This document shows positions 54,381 to 63,357 of a stretch of 64,000 nucleotides of DNA, piece by piece (within the stretch, counting starts at the first letter, position 1; each line of letters opens with the position of its first letter). Under the pieces are notes generated by a model. That model searched no databases and was not told the DNA's origin. It worked only from the letters and a program-made list of their open reading frames with translations. The translations under genes and the position numbers were made by a program. Source of the DNA: JAKASV01 sp963754845 (GTDB lineage Bacteria; Babelota; Babeliae; Babelales; Vermiphilaceae). The stretch is from assembly GCA_963754845.1 (NCBI GenBank), contig CAVWHE010000001.1:186001-250000 (forward strand), in the 5' to 3' direction.

Positions 54381-56444
54381 ATGGGTTATGAAGTGCCTCT
54401 CGAAAGGGTTTCCGTGAAGGATCGTAAGCAGAGAATGTGCGTTACAATCGACGCACCCGGTAGCACAAGGGTTCTCCGCGTGCATGTCGTGCGTATGTGG
54501 TGTGTTGTGACATTGTGTGTGTATGAATTTTTGTTCTTCGGCGTGCTGTGTGAGCGTTCCTACTGCATGGAACCGTCGCTTCATGAGGCCGCCAAGAATG
54601 GTGATCTCAGGCGCGTTGCTCACATACTTGCCCGGGGAGCCAATCCCAACCGTATTGACCGTTGGTATCATACGACGCCCCTTCACCTTGCTACGCGGGC
54701 AAAGCACGACGATATTGTCGAAGCCCTTTTAGTTCACCGTGCCGATCCCAATCTTGCGGATATGAACGGTCGTACGGCACTCCACGAAGCAGCCATGTCT
54801 GGCTGCCACACTATTGTTATGCAACTTTTGCACCACGGAGCACGTAATAGCGTGTGTGATATTGACGGCTGGCAACCCCTCCATCATGCCGTTGCCTTGG
54901 GCCACACGAAAGCTGCGCGTGTGCTTGTTGAAAATGGATGTCCTCTTGAGGTTGCTGGTTATGATGGACTTCGGCCTCTCCACGTAGCTGTTATCGGCGG
55001 CAACTATGAAACAGTGGAACTTCTTCTCAACAAAGGGGGCAACTGCGATGCGCAGATGTGCCATCCTCACTCATCACGTGGATTTCTGGCGATGAGTTGG
55101 GGTTTGAGGACTTTGGAGGGGATCTCAGTGCCTGCGGGCTTTGGCCATTGTGGTGAAACACCGCTTCTTCGTGCCGTCACCGGCGGTCATTTGCGGATTG
55201 CTCAATTGCTCATCGAGCGTGGTGCCGACGTCAACAATGTCGGGGCAGAGTGCACTATGGGACCGCTCCTTCGCGCTGTAGAACGCTCGGATAGCGCTAT
55301 GGTCAGCCTCCTTTTACATCACGGTGCCAACACGCGGAGCGTCGTGAGGGACTTCACGAGAGAAAGTGCACTCCACCTTGCAAGTAGACACGGCGAGGAT
55401 TCCATAGTCCGCCTTTTGATCGAATACGGTGCTGTCATCAATACCACCGATCGCGACGGACATCTTCCCCTTCACGTCGCTGCCATGTATGGCCGCACGA
55501 GTGTTGTGCGTGTTCTTCTTGATGAGGCAAAGGTGCGTGGGCTGGTGCTTGACAGACATCTTGCGCATGCTCTTCGCATCGCCATTACTAACGGCCATGA
55601 GGCCTCGGCAGATATCCTCGTTAGACATGGCGCAGACACGAATGCTCTTGGCCTCGATTGCCACACGCCACTTCTTGTTGAAGTTGCCGGGTGTGGCAGC
55701 AGAAGCCTTTTGGAAACATTTTTGAGGCACGGAGCGCTCCTATCGGCGCGCGATGCGCGTGGCAGAACTGCCCTGTGGATGGCGATCAAGCGTGCGCGTG
55801 CGCATAACGTGAGGGTCCTTGTGGCATACGGAGCAACACTCACGGGGGATTCCGTAATGAGCGAACATGCGCGGGCTCGTGAGATCATAAAGGAGCTCCA
55901 TAAAAAAAATGAACCGGCCTGCGTCGAGGGTACGGTCTTCGAAGGATCTCGCGTACTCCTTGATTATGTTCTTAATGTTTTTAAGGAGAGCATACATTTT
56001 CTTGCGCGCGTCAAAAGCGATAGCGCCACCGCCGCGTGCGCTTGCGCGTTCCTTGCAAAACGTCTCACACACGGTTTTGCCGTCACAGCCAACGTACGCG
56101 ACGGGCATGGCATGACCCCTCTTCACTATGCTACGGCACGCGCACAAACAGCCGAAGGCAAAAATGATGACTGGGCAAGGATCGCCCACATTCTTGTGGC
56201 ACGTCATGCAGACGTAAATGCACGCGACGTCCATGGCAACACACCACTTCACCATGCTCTTTGCAACCGCAACGAAGTTCTTGCGAGCCTTCTTATACGC
56301 TACGGGGCCGACGTTTCAGCATCCAATGATTGCGGAACTCCCGCTCTTATGATGTGGTCTGCGTTCGCACGTCATATTGTGATGAGCCTGGCTGGGCACC
56401 ACGGTGCAGCTGCGATGGCCGGCGGCACCTTGGGTCGCTCCTGA
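54381..56444 (+). CDS. Exported ankyrin-repeat protein 1
   Basis: Protein of 687 aa with about fourteen ankyrin repeats. AAGGAG lies ten bases before the ATG. An unusually long N-terminus (about 35 residues) precedes a hydrophobic segment (WCVVTLCVYEFLFFGVLC) that acts as signal or anchor. Ankyrin repeats run from about residue 64 to 510 (TPLHLATRAKHDDIVEALL and similar). A non-ankyrin linker of about 70 residues (SRVLLDYVLNVFKESIHFLA) follows, then two more repeats and a tail ending in Gly-Thr-Leu-Gly-Arg-Ser. The tail is shared with ankyrin protein 2 and is identical from residue 591 on. Such proteins often bind host factors. mnmG starts 159 bp downstream. Confidence 0.88.
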   Translation: MGYEVPLERVSVKDRKQRMCVTIDAPGSTRVLRVHVVRMWCVVTLCVYEFLFFGVLCERSYCMEPSLHEAAKNGDLRRVAHILARGANPNRIDRWYHTTPLHLATRAKHDDIVEALLVHRADPNLADMNGRTALHEAAMSGCHTIVMQLLHHGARNSVCDIDGWQPLHHAVALGHTKAARVLVENGCPLEVAGYDGLRPLHVAVIGGNYETVELLLNKGGNCDAQMCHPHSSRGFLAMSWGLRTLEGISVPAGFGHCGETPLLRAVTGGHLRIAQLLIERGADVNNVGAECTMGPLLRAVERSDSAMVSLLLHHGANTRSVVRDFTRESALHLASRHGEDSIVRLLIEYGAVINTTDRDGHLPLHVAAMYGRTSVVRVLLDEAKVRGLVLDRHLAHALRIAITNGHEASADILVRHGADTNALGLDCHTPLLVEVAGCGSRSLLETFLRHGALLSARDARGRTALWMAIKRARAHNVRVLVAYGATLTGDSVMSEHARAREIIKELHKKNEPACVEGTVFEGSRVLLDYVLNVFKESIHFLARVKSDSATAACACAFLAKRLTHGFAVTANVRDGHGMTPLHYATARAQTAEGKNDDWARIAHILVARHADVNARDVHGNTPLHHALCNRNEVLASLLIRYGADVSASNDCGTPALMMWSAFARHIVMSLAGHHGAAAMAGGTLGRS

Positions 56445-56849
56445 ATGCGGGTTGTCGGACGTCTTTTTTTCACATTGCAAAAGAGCGCGTGCTCCGTATA
56501 CTGAAAAGCCGTAGAGGGTGTGCTTTTTCAGCAACACCGAGCTGGCAACGCCGGACTCGTCTTTGTGGTTGGTGATTTTTTCGTGCTTTTGCGTTGTTTC
56601 TGATGGATAGAAATTTTGATGTTATCGTTGTCGGCGCCGGACATGCCGGAATAGAAGCTGCGTGGGCGGCAGCCAAAATGGGTTCAGAGGTTCTTGTTGT
56701 CGTCATGAACCTTGACACGATAGCGCTCATGTCGTGCAATCCTTCAGTTGGCGGTGTTGGCAAGGGACACATCGTTTACGAACTGAGCGCTCTTGGCGGT
56801 CTCATGCCAATGTTGTGCTCGCGAACGTACCTTCAGGCACGCATGCTCA
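56151..56849 (+). repeat. 699-bp direct repeat, copy 1
   Basis: Spans the end of ankyrin gene 1, the intergenic region and the first 247 bp of mnmG. It matches 59833-60531 at an offset of 3682 bp with one difference noticed (T versus C in mnmG codon 47). Upstream of 56151 the copies are only similar; downstream of 56849 they diverge abruptly. Confidence 0.95.
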
Positions 56850-58411
56850 ACACGCGCAAAGGTCCTGCTGTTCAGGGATTGCGCCTTCAAATCGACAAGT
56901 ACCTCTACAACCGCTATGCAAAACAAGAACTCGAGGCAGCGCCGCGTATTACGCTTCGCATGGGTATGGTCGTGCAGATTCTTGCCAAAGGCACTGGGGA
57001 TACCGTTGAAGGCGTCGTTCTGCGCGATGGTGCGATTTTTTATGCCCCGAGCGTTATCCTTGCAACAGGAACGTTTCTTGAGGGCACAATTCATATCGGA
57101 AAAGTGACGCACCGTGCTGGACGTAACGGCGAAGAGGCTTCGACGGGGCTTTCAGCGAATCTCCGAACACTCGGTGTCGAGCTTGGGCGCCTCAAAACGG
57201 GGACTCCTCCAAGAATCGCACGCTCGAGTGTCGATTTTTCAAGACTCGAGCGTCAAGACTCCGAGGAGATTGCGTGTCTTTTTGAGTTTTACCCCCATAA
57301 ACCACGTCAAACAGAGCCCTGTTTTATAGCCTACACCAACGAGAAAACGCACGACATTATCCGCGCCAATAAACATCTTTCGGCAATGTTTAACGGGAAT
57401 ATAACGGGACGAGGACCACGATACTGCCCATCGATCGAAGATAAAATTACCCGTTTTGCCAACAAAACGGCGCATCATGTCTTCATCGAGCCTGAAAGCG
57501 CCAGTAGTCAGGAGGTTTATCCCAACGGCATTTCAACGTCGCTGCCTTTTGACGTTCAGCTTGCTTACGTTCGCTCGATGGTTGGCCTTGAACGTGCGAT
57601 CATTACACGTCCTGCGTATGCCGTGGAGTACGATTACGCGCCACCAACTCAGCTCAAACATACGCTCGAACACAAGAATATTTCAGGCCTTTTTTGCGCG
57701 GGGCAGATTAATGGCACAACAGGTTATGAGGAGGCTGCTGGACAGGGTATCGTTGCCGGCATCAATGCCCATCGCAAGGGCCGTGGATTGCCGCCCTTTA
57801 CTCTCGATCGTACGCAGAGTTACATCGGTATCATGATCGATGATCTCGTGAGCCTCGGTGTTGATGAACCCTATCGCATGTTTACGTCACGAGCCGAACA
57901 CCGTCTGAGCCTCCGTCAGGATAATGCTTTTGCACGTCTGACTCCGAAGGCCCACGAACTTGGGCTTGTAAGTGATGGTATGTGCGCTGATGTTAAGGCT
58001 GAGGAAAACCTCGTTGCAGCGACGCTTGAGGCCATTAACGCGCATCCCCAAACCAAGCGTGAACTTATCGCCCTTTGTGGCGATTGTCAGACTAAGAGCG
58101 CAGCGATCATCAGAGGCATCGTTGGCAACGACCTATCCGAAAGGGCTCTGCGCACCCTTGCTGCCAAACTCCTGTATGAACCTTATTTGGAGCGGGAAAA
58201 CAAGGAGATTGCACGTGCGCATGTATTCCGTGATCTCACGTTGGCCCCAACAACTGACTACATCGGGGTTTCGGGTCTTTCTCGTGAACTTCAAGACAAG
58301 CTCCAGCATTATAAGCCAGAAACCGTTGCTCAAGCTGCTCTCATTCCCGGTATGACACCGGCGGCACTTTCGCTTCTTATCCTGCGGACACGCAAAATAA
58401 TATTGTCTTAG
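56603..58411 (+). CDS. mnmG: tRNA uridine-5-carboxymethylaminomethyl modification enzyme MnmG (GidA)
   Basis: FAD-binding protein of 602 aa that works with MnmE to modify the wobble uridine of several tRNAs. The Rossmann motif VVGAGHAGIEAA lies at 10-20. NPSVGGVGKGHIVYELSALGG is the conserved second block, ATGTFLEGTIHIG and NGTTGYEEAAGQGIVAG follow as FAD contacts, and the C-terminal helical MnmE-binding domain is complete. Start: ATG 56603 (a TTG three codons earlier is less likely). mnmE is not in the window. The first 82 codons are duplicated at 60285. Confidence 0.96.
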   Translation: MDRNFDVIVVGAGHAGIEAAWAAAKMGSEVLVVVMNLDTIALMSCNPSVGGVGKGHIVYELSALGGLMPMLCSRTYLQARMLNTRKGPAVQGLRLQIDKYLYNRYAKQELEAAPRITLRMGMVVQILAKGTGDTVEGVVLRDGAIFYAPSVILATGTFLEGTIHIGKVTHRAGRNGEEASTGLSANLRTLGVELGRLKTGTPPRIARSSVDFSRLERQDSEEIACLFEFYPHKPRQTEPCFIAYTNEKTHDIIRANKHLSAMFNGNITGRGPRYCPSIEDKITRFANKTAHHVFIEPESASSQEVYPNGISTSLPFDVQLAYVRSMVGLERAIITRPAYAVEYDYAPPTQLKHTLEHKNISGLFCAGQINGTTGYEEAAGQGIVAGINAHRKGRGLPPFTLDRTQSYIGIMIDDLVSLGVDEPYRMFTSRAEHRLSLRQDNAFARLTPKAHELGLVSDGMCADVKAEENLVAATLEAINAHPQTKRELIALCGDCQTKSAAIIRGIVGNDLSERALRTLAAKLLYEPYLERENKEIARAHVFRDLTLAPTTDYIGVSGLSRELQDKLQHYKPETVAQAALIPGMTPAALSLLILRTRKIILS

Positions 58412-58482
58412 CGGTTTGGAACGCGCCAAAAATATTTGGCATGGTGGCATTTGCCAAGAGATAAAATCATGCTAGTCTTGCC

Positions 58483-58503
58483 ATTGTGTATTAATAACAC
58501 AAT
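58483..58503. promoter_or_regulatory. Inverted repeat upstream of ankyrin gene 2
   Basis: ATTGTGT and ACACAAT flank ATTAATA in an AT-rich stretch about 75 bp before the start codon. It may be a regulator site or part of the promoter. Confidence 0.35.
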
Positions 58504-58578
58504 AAATATAAGCATACGTAAAATCTTGATCTGAGAGTCATTTATTTTAAACCATAATTTTCAACGAAGGGCTTACCC

Positions 58579-60126
58579 ATGTACATCAACATACCAAGAA
58601 GAATACTGAAACTCCTTTTTACGTTCAGTCTCGTGGCTTTCGCCTTCATCTCTGTGCGCCTCGCATGCATGGAGTCATCACTTTATGACGCTATTGAAGA
58701 CAACAATCTCGAAAGCATTATCGGTCTTCTCAAGCACGGCGCGAATCCCAATGAACTTCGTGAACCTCCTCACACCAGGACCCCCTTGCTTGTGGCCACC
58801 ATTAGTGGCAAGGAAAATATTGTTGGAACACTTCTCGCTCATGGCGCCGATCCCAATATCGCCGACCGTAGTGGATGTACACCACTCCATAAGGCCGCTA
58901 AATATGGGCATGTGCACATCGTCGAGCTCTTACTAAAACATCGGGCACACGTTGATAGGCAGGACGTTGAGGGATTTTCGCCACTTTTTTTTGCCGTAGA
59001 GAGTAATAATGTACACGTAGCACGCCTTCTTCTCGCCGGAGGCGCCACTGTGAATAAGGCGACCGAAATTTCGTCCTTAATAACAGCCCTCGGCTTCGCC
59101 GCAATGATTGGTAATGTTGAAATGGTCGAGCTTCTGCTTGCCAATGGTGCCGATGTAACTGCCGTCAATGAGATCGGCCAACTCCCTCTTAATATTGCTG
59201 CCGATAGCAGACATTGGAAAATTGTTGAGATGCTTCTTGCCGAAACAACACGGCGTGCGACGAACATCGTGTCGGTGCTCCAAGAAGCGCTCAATAGCGC
59301 AGTTCGCGAAGGCAATCTTGTATGGATTGAACGGCTTGCACGCTGTGCTGGGGTGAATATTAACACTCCTGAACCTTTTGGCCAAACTGCTCTTTTTATC
59401 GCCGCCAACGTGCATGCCGATGTGGCTGTCGTTAATACGCTCCTGCGACTTGGTGCGCAGCCATCACTGCCCAGCCGTAATGGAATAACGCCTCTTGAGG
59501 CGGCGATGTTTAAAGGGCACGAGGGGAGCGTTCGACAACTTTTAGCCTACGGGGCAACTCTATCTGATGAGTTCATGAAAAACAAAGCAACGCTAATCAA
59601 TAAAGTCAAGGATTACTGCCCTAAAGCAGGGCGGCTCCTCTTGGGACACGCTCTCGCTGTTTTTAAAGCGAGTGCAGATTTTTGCACGTACATCAAAAGC
59701 GACGCTGCAACGACGCAAGGGGTCAGAGAACTTCTTGCTAAGCGCCTCACATACGGTTTTGCCGTCACAGCCAACGTACGCGACGAGCATGGCAGGACAC
59801 CCCTTCACTACGCTACAGAACGTGCGCGAAGCGCCGAAGGCAAAAATGATGACTGGGCAAGGATCGCCCACATTCTTGTGGCACGTCATGCAGACGTAAA
59901 TGCACGCGACGTCCATGGCAACACACCACTTCACCATGCTCTTTGCAACCGCAACGAAGTTCTTGCGAGCCTTCTTATACGCTACGGGGCCGACGTTTCA
60001 GCATCCAATGATTGCGGAACTCCCGCTCTTATGATGTGGTCTGCGTTCGCACGTCATATTGTGATGAGCCTGGCTGGGCACCACGGTGCAGCTGCGATGG
60101 CCGGCGGCACCTTGGGTCGCTCCTGA
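58579..60126 (+). CDS. Exported ankyrin-repeat protein 2
   Basis: Protein of 515 aa with a signal peptide (residues 1-30, ending FAFISVRLAC) and GAAGGG before the ATG. About nine ankyrin repeats (TPLLVATISGKENIVGTLLA, TPLHKAAKYGHVHIVELLLK and others) occupy residues 35-340. The linker (GRLLLGHALAVFKASADFCT) is homologous to that in ankyrin protein 1, and the final 98 residues are identical. The two proteins are therefore true paralogues that later shared a duplicated or converted end. It has fewer repeats than its sister (515 versus 687 aa). The signal peptide argues for export; a host target is inferred. Confidence 0.88.
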   Translation: MYINIPRRILKLLFTFSLVAFAFISVRLACMESSLYDAIEDNNLESIIGLLKHGANPNELREPPHTRTPLLVATISGKENIVGTLLAHGADPNIADRSGCTPLHKAAKYGHVHIVELLLKHRAHVDRQDVEGFSPLFFAVESNNVHVARLLLAGGATVNKATEISSLITALGFAAMIGNVEMVELLLANGADVTAVNEIGQLPLNIAADSRHWKIVEMLLAETTRRATNIVSVLQEALNSAVREGNLVWIERLARCAGVNINTPEPFGQTALFIAANVHADVAVVNTLLRLGAQPSLPSRNGITPLEAAMFKGHEGSVRQLLAYGATLSDEFMKNKATLINKVKDYCPKAGRLLLGHALAVFKASADFCTYIKSDAATTQGVRELLAKRLTYGFAVTANVRDEHGRTPLHYATERARSAEGKNDDWARIAHILVARHADVNARDVHGNTPLHHALCNRNEVLASLLIRYGADVSASNDCGTPALMMWSAFARHIVMSLAGHHGAAAMAGGTLGRS

Positions 60127-60531
60127 ATGCGGGTTGTCGGACGTCTTTTTTTCACATTGCAAAAGAGCGCGTGCTCCGTATACTGAAAAGCCGTAGAGGG
60201 TGTGCTTTTTCAGCAACACCGAGCTGGCAACGCCGGACTCGTCTTTGTGGTTGGTGATTTTTTCGTGCTTTTGCGTTGTTTCTGATGGATAGAAATTTTG
60301 ATGTTATCGTTGTCGGCGCCGGACATGCCGGAATAGAAGCTGCGTGGGCGGCAGCCAAAATGGGTTCAGAGGTTCTTGTTGTCGTCATGAACCTTGACAC
60401 GATAGCGCTCATGTCGCGCAATCCTTCAGTTGGCGGTGTTGGCAAGGGACACATCGTTTACGAACTGAGCGCTCTTGGCGGTCTCATGCCAATGTTGTGC
60501 TCGCGAACGTACCTTCAGGCACGCATGCTCA
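59833..60531 (+). repeat. 699-bp direct repeat, copy 2
   Basis: Second copy of 56151-56849. Recombination between the copies would delete 3682 bp (most of mnmG and of ankyrin gene 2). Confidence 0.95.
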
Positions 60532-61175
60532 TCTCGTTCAGCTGTCTGGCCAGTTTGGAGCCTAACGAACTTGCGGTGAACGGTGCAGTATGGTGTACTC
60601 GCATATTCGATACAAAAGTTTCGCGACAGACGCCTTTGCTTGCGTGCTCCAATTCAACATTTCCGTCATGCTTTAAAGGCGAAAAATATTTTAAGTTTGT
60701 ACTGATGGGTAGCCGATATATGGCACACGGAGAGCTTTCCAAGCTTTCAGCAAATCAACTTTGCACATATGACATGTTTACCGAGACCGACTTGCATGTC
60801 AATGTCCACAATCTTAATACTTTCTTTTTTGCCGGTCCTTATGTCGTTGCCCCGATTGACGACGAGCGGCATGAACGCCATTCTGGTTTCGAAGCAGGCG
60901 AGGGCCCTACTCGGAGGACAGGTTCAGGCGGTTCGGTTCGGCGGCGGGGACACCAGGCAGCAGAAGAAGCAAATGTACCACGGTACTTACTTATAAGTCC
61001 GCAAACGAACAGGGTCGTGGCAACCTTATCTTCGGCGGCTGACTACCTATTAGGTGTTATTTCCAATGATGGAAAGCACATAATCGTGAACCACCAAAGA
61101 AGGGACAACCCCGAGATTTGGTCCGAACCGGTGCTTTCTGCCCTCGATGATTATTATGAGCAGGTAGTAAAGTAG
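60285..61175 (+). pseudogene. Truncated mnmG fused to unrelated sequence
   Basis: The first 82 codons (ATG at 60285) are those of mnmG with one change (Cys47 to Arg, MSRNPSVGG). At 60531 the homology ends in mid-gene, and the frame stays open for a further 214 codons of unrelated sequence ending YLLGVISNDGKHIIVN and DDYYEQVVK. The missing MnmG catalytic and C-terminal parts make MnmG function impossible. The tail shows no recognised family. A second frame over 60870-60995 also reads plausibly, so the tail may itself be a frameshifted relic of another gene. It has the same upstream region as mnmG and may be transcribed. Confidence 0.8.
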
Positions 61176-61449
61176 CTATGAGATGTTTGATGATGATGAC
61201 GAGGAGGAAGTCGCCCTTGGAGAAGAAATTAAGCCACTCCATTGCGCAACCATCGTGTCTGGCATGACGCAAAGATAAAAGGTTCCGGTAGTTGATTGCA
61301 TGGTAGTTGAGGTGAGCGGCAGCATATTAACAAGTTAACAAGGGTGCGGCACGGTGCTACACTGAGTCTCGCATGTGTCATTCACGAAGGTTTGCACGTG
61401 TTGTTTGCAATTGGATTGTGTGGTTTGATAAAGCGTTCAAGGAACTATC

Positions 61450-62478
61450 ATGGCGCATGAAGGGCACGAGGTTATTCTCACGGGGCTCAGGCCGACGGGA
61501 CAGTTGCATGTTGGTCACTACATCGGCTCTCTTGAAAACTGGGTTCGCCTTCAGGACGTTCATCGGCAGTACATCGTCATTGCCGACATGCAAGCCCTCA
61601 CTGATAACTATGACAATCCACAAAAAGTCCGCGCGAATATAAAAGAGGTTGCTCTTGACCTTATGGCCGTTGGCATCGATCCAACAAAATCAACAATGTT
61701 CATCCAGTCAATGATCCCTCAAATCGCCGAACTTGCGATTATATACCTCAATCTCGTCACCGTGAGCCGCCTCAAACGCAATCCGACGGTCAAGGCCGAA
61801 ATTCAAATGCGCGGTTTTGAAGCTGCTATACCGGCAGGGTTTCTCATGTATCCCGTTCATCAGGCTGCCGACATAACCGTTGTTAAAGGTACACTCATTC
61901 CCGTCGGTGACGACCAGCTTCCCCTCCTTGAACAAACCAATGAAATTGTCCGCTCGTTCAACAACACGTACGCGTGCGATGTTCTCAAGGAATGCCGACC
62001 TCTTATTTCGGCAACACCGCGTCTTCCGGGCACCGATGGCAAGGCGAAGATGAGCAAGTCGATGAACAATGCCATTTTTCTTGCTGATTCTGCCGACGTC
62101 GTCGCCACCAAGGTCATGGGCATGTATACCGATCCAGACCACCTTCGCGCCAGCGACCCCGGGAAGATCGAAGGTAATACCGTGTTTTCCTATCTTGACG
62201 CCTTTGACCCAGACAAGGACGAAGTTGCCGCGCTTAAGCACACGTACGAGCAGGGAGGTCTTGGGGACGTTGCCGTAAAAAGACGCCTCATTGATGTTCT
62301 TAACACCCTTCTTGGGCCTATACGTGAACGTCGCCTTCAGTATGCCAAGGATGTTAATGCGGTCATGAAGGTTCTTTTTGAAGGAACAGAAGTCGTTCAG
62401 GCCGTAGCATGCCAAACAATGAACGATGTTCGCCACGCGATGAAAATTGATTACTACGGATGTGAACAAAAAAGTTAG
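61450..62478 (+). CDS. trpS: Tryptophanyl-tRNA synthetase
   Basis: Class I synthetase of 342 aa. The HIGH-type motif is PTGQLHVGHYIG near residue 16, and the KMSKS loop KMSKSMNNAIF is near 200. The tryptophan and tRNA-binding segments (VPVGDDQ-like IPVGDDQLPLLEQTNEIVRS) are present and the length is normal. AAGGA precedes the ATG at a good distance. It is followed at 72 bp by rpmH. Confidence 0.96.
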   Translation: MAHEGHEVILTGLRPTGQLHVGHYIGSLENWVRLQDVHRQYIVIADMQALTDNYDNPQKVRANIKEVALDLMAVGIDPTKSTMFIQSMIPQIAELAIIYLNLVTVSRLKRNPTVKAEIQMRGFEAAIPAGFLMYPVHQAADITVVKGTLIPVGDDQLPLLEQTNEIVRSFNNTYACDVLKECRPLISATPRLPGTDGKAKMSKSMNNAIFLADSADVVATKVMGMYTDPDHLRASDPGKIEGNTVFSYLDAFDPDKDEVAALKHTYEQGGLGDVAVKRRLIDVLNTLLGPIRERRLQYAKDVNAVMKVLFEGTEVVQAVACQTMNDVRHAMKIDYYGCEQKS

Positions 62479-62550
62479 CCGTGAGTCTTTGAAAAAAACC
62501 GCTTTTGCTATATTATTTCTTCAAGTATTATAAAAACATAAGGAACTTGT

Positions 62551-62697
62551 ATGTCAGTTACGACGTTCAGAAGAAGCAATAAAAAGCGGCTTCGTAAACA
62601 CGGCTTTCTTAAGCGCATGGCGACAAAGGATGGCCGCAAAATCATTAATCAGCGACGTGCAAGGGGGCGCAAGCGCCTTGCGGTTTCCTCGTATTGA
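62551..62697 (+). CDS. rpmH: 50S ribosomal protein bL34
   Basis: Basic protein of 48 aa with the family pattern: FRRSNKKRLRKHGFLKRMAT, KDGRKIINQRRARGRKRLAV, ending SSY. The usual TYQPS start of other bacteria is replaced by SVTTFRRS. The ATG is preceded by AAGGAAC. It is too short for many gene finders. It sits at the head of the classic rpmH-rnpA-yidD block. Confidence 0.96.
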   Translation: MSVTTFRRSNKKRLRKHGFLKRMATKDGRKIINQRRARGRKRLAVSSY

Positions 62698-62804
62698 AGC
62701 CTGCTGCACACGTTGTCTATAAAGCTGTATCATGAGGGGATAGAAAAACGGGAAGGCGACAGAAACGTTCGATTGCTGATGTTTTTGCTGGGGCGAGGCG
62801 CGTC

Positions 62805-63110
62805 GTGCGCCATTCCGGTGTCCTCGTTTTGATGGCACCTGCTCCAGCAGGCGGCCCCGGTAGTCTCGTGGTTGTTACGCCGCGTAGGATTGGAACGGCA
62901 CCGGAGCGGAACCGTGTCAGGCGGCGTCTGCGAGCGCTCTTTTATGAGAACGGCCTTTTTGCGTATCCGTATTTTTGTGTTGTTATTGTTAATGAGCGGG
63001 GCGTTGGGCTCTCATTCGGCGAGCTTACACGCCTTGTTGTGAGCGCCTATGAACGATATGGTGTGGTCGTTGGAAAGGCTGTGCTAAAGATCAACAGCCA
63101 GCCGTCATGA
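62805..63110 (+). CDS. rnpA: Ribonuclease P protein component, 5' end disrupted
   Basis: Protein subunit of RNase P, which helps the catalytic RNA mature tRNA 5' ends. The RNR-type motif APERNRVRRRLRALFYE and the strand FCVVIV are clear. The coordinates given use the first canonical start (GTG 62805, 101 aa), but similarity clearly continues upstream in frame (KRSIADVFAGARRVV, from about 62763) with no start codon before a TGA at 62733. An ATG at 62732 would give a normal 125-aa protein if the GGGG run at 62736-62739 had one G fewer. So this is either an indel in the sequence, a real frameshift, or a non-standard start. The last four bases overlap yidD (ATGA). Confidence 0.85.
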   Translation: MRHSGVLVLMAPAPAGGPGSLVVVTPRRIGTAPERNRVRRRLRALFYENGLFAYPYFCVVIVNERGVGLSFGELTRLVVSAYERYGVVVGKAVLKINSQPS

Positions 63111-63343
63111 TTTTTGCATTTTTCAGCTCCGTTTTTCGCACCGTCGTGCTGGTTGCACGGTGGTTTCTTGTTGGAGGTATCGTCGGCCTGCGGCCGCTTG
63201 TGGGATCGGCGCGGTGTCGTTTTACTGTTACCTGTACCGAGTTTGCACTTCTTCAGCTTGAAAGTGAACCACTCGGCGCGGCCCTTATGAATATACTTAA
63301 ACGTCTCTCGCGCTGCCATCCCTTCTGGTGGCCACGTGCGTGA
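63107..63343 (+). CDS. yidD: YidD, membrane protein insertion efficiency factor
   Basis: Short membrane-associated protein of 78 aa that assists YidC-dependent insertion. The family's conserved core is visible in GSARCRFTVTCTEFALLQLE and LKRLSRCHPFW, with cysteines equivalent to the CRFxPTCSxYA and RCxP motifs (Tyr of the family is Phe here). An N-terminal hydrophobic segment covers residues 1-30. It overlaps rnpA by ATGA, so translation is coupled. yidC normally follows, but here a convergent methyltransferase comes next. Confidence 0.88.
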   Translation: MIFAFFSSVFRTVVLVARWFLVGGIVGLRPLVGSARCRFTVTCTEFALLQLESEPLGAALMNILKRLSRCHPFWWPRA

Positions 63344-63357
63344 AGCAAAATCGTGAC

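Noticed and set aside
62732..62743. Three-codon upstream reading frame (ATG AGG GGA stop) before rnpA
   Set aside because: It lacks a ribosome site and is better explained as the displaced rnpA start with one extra G.
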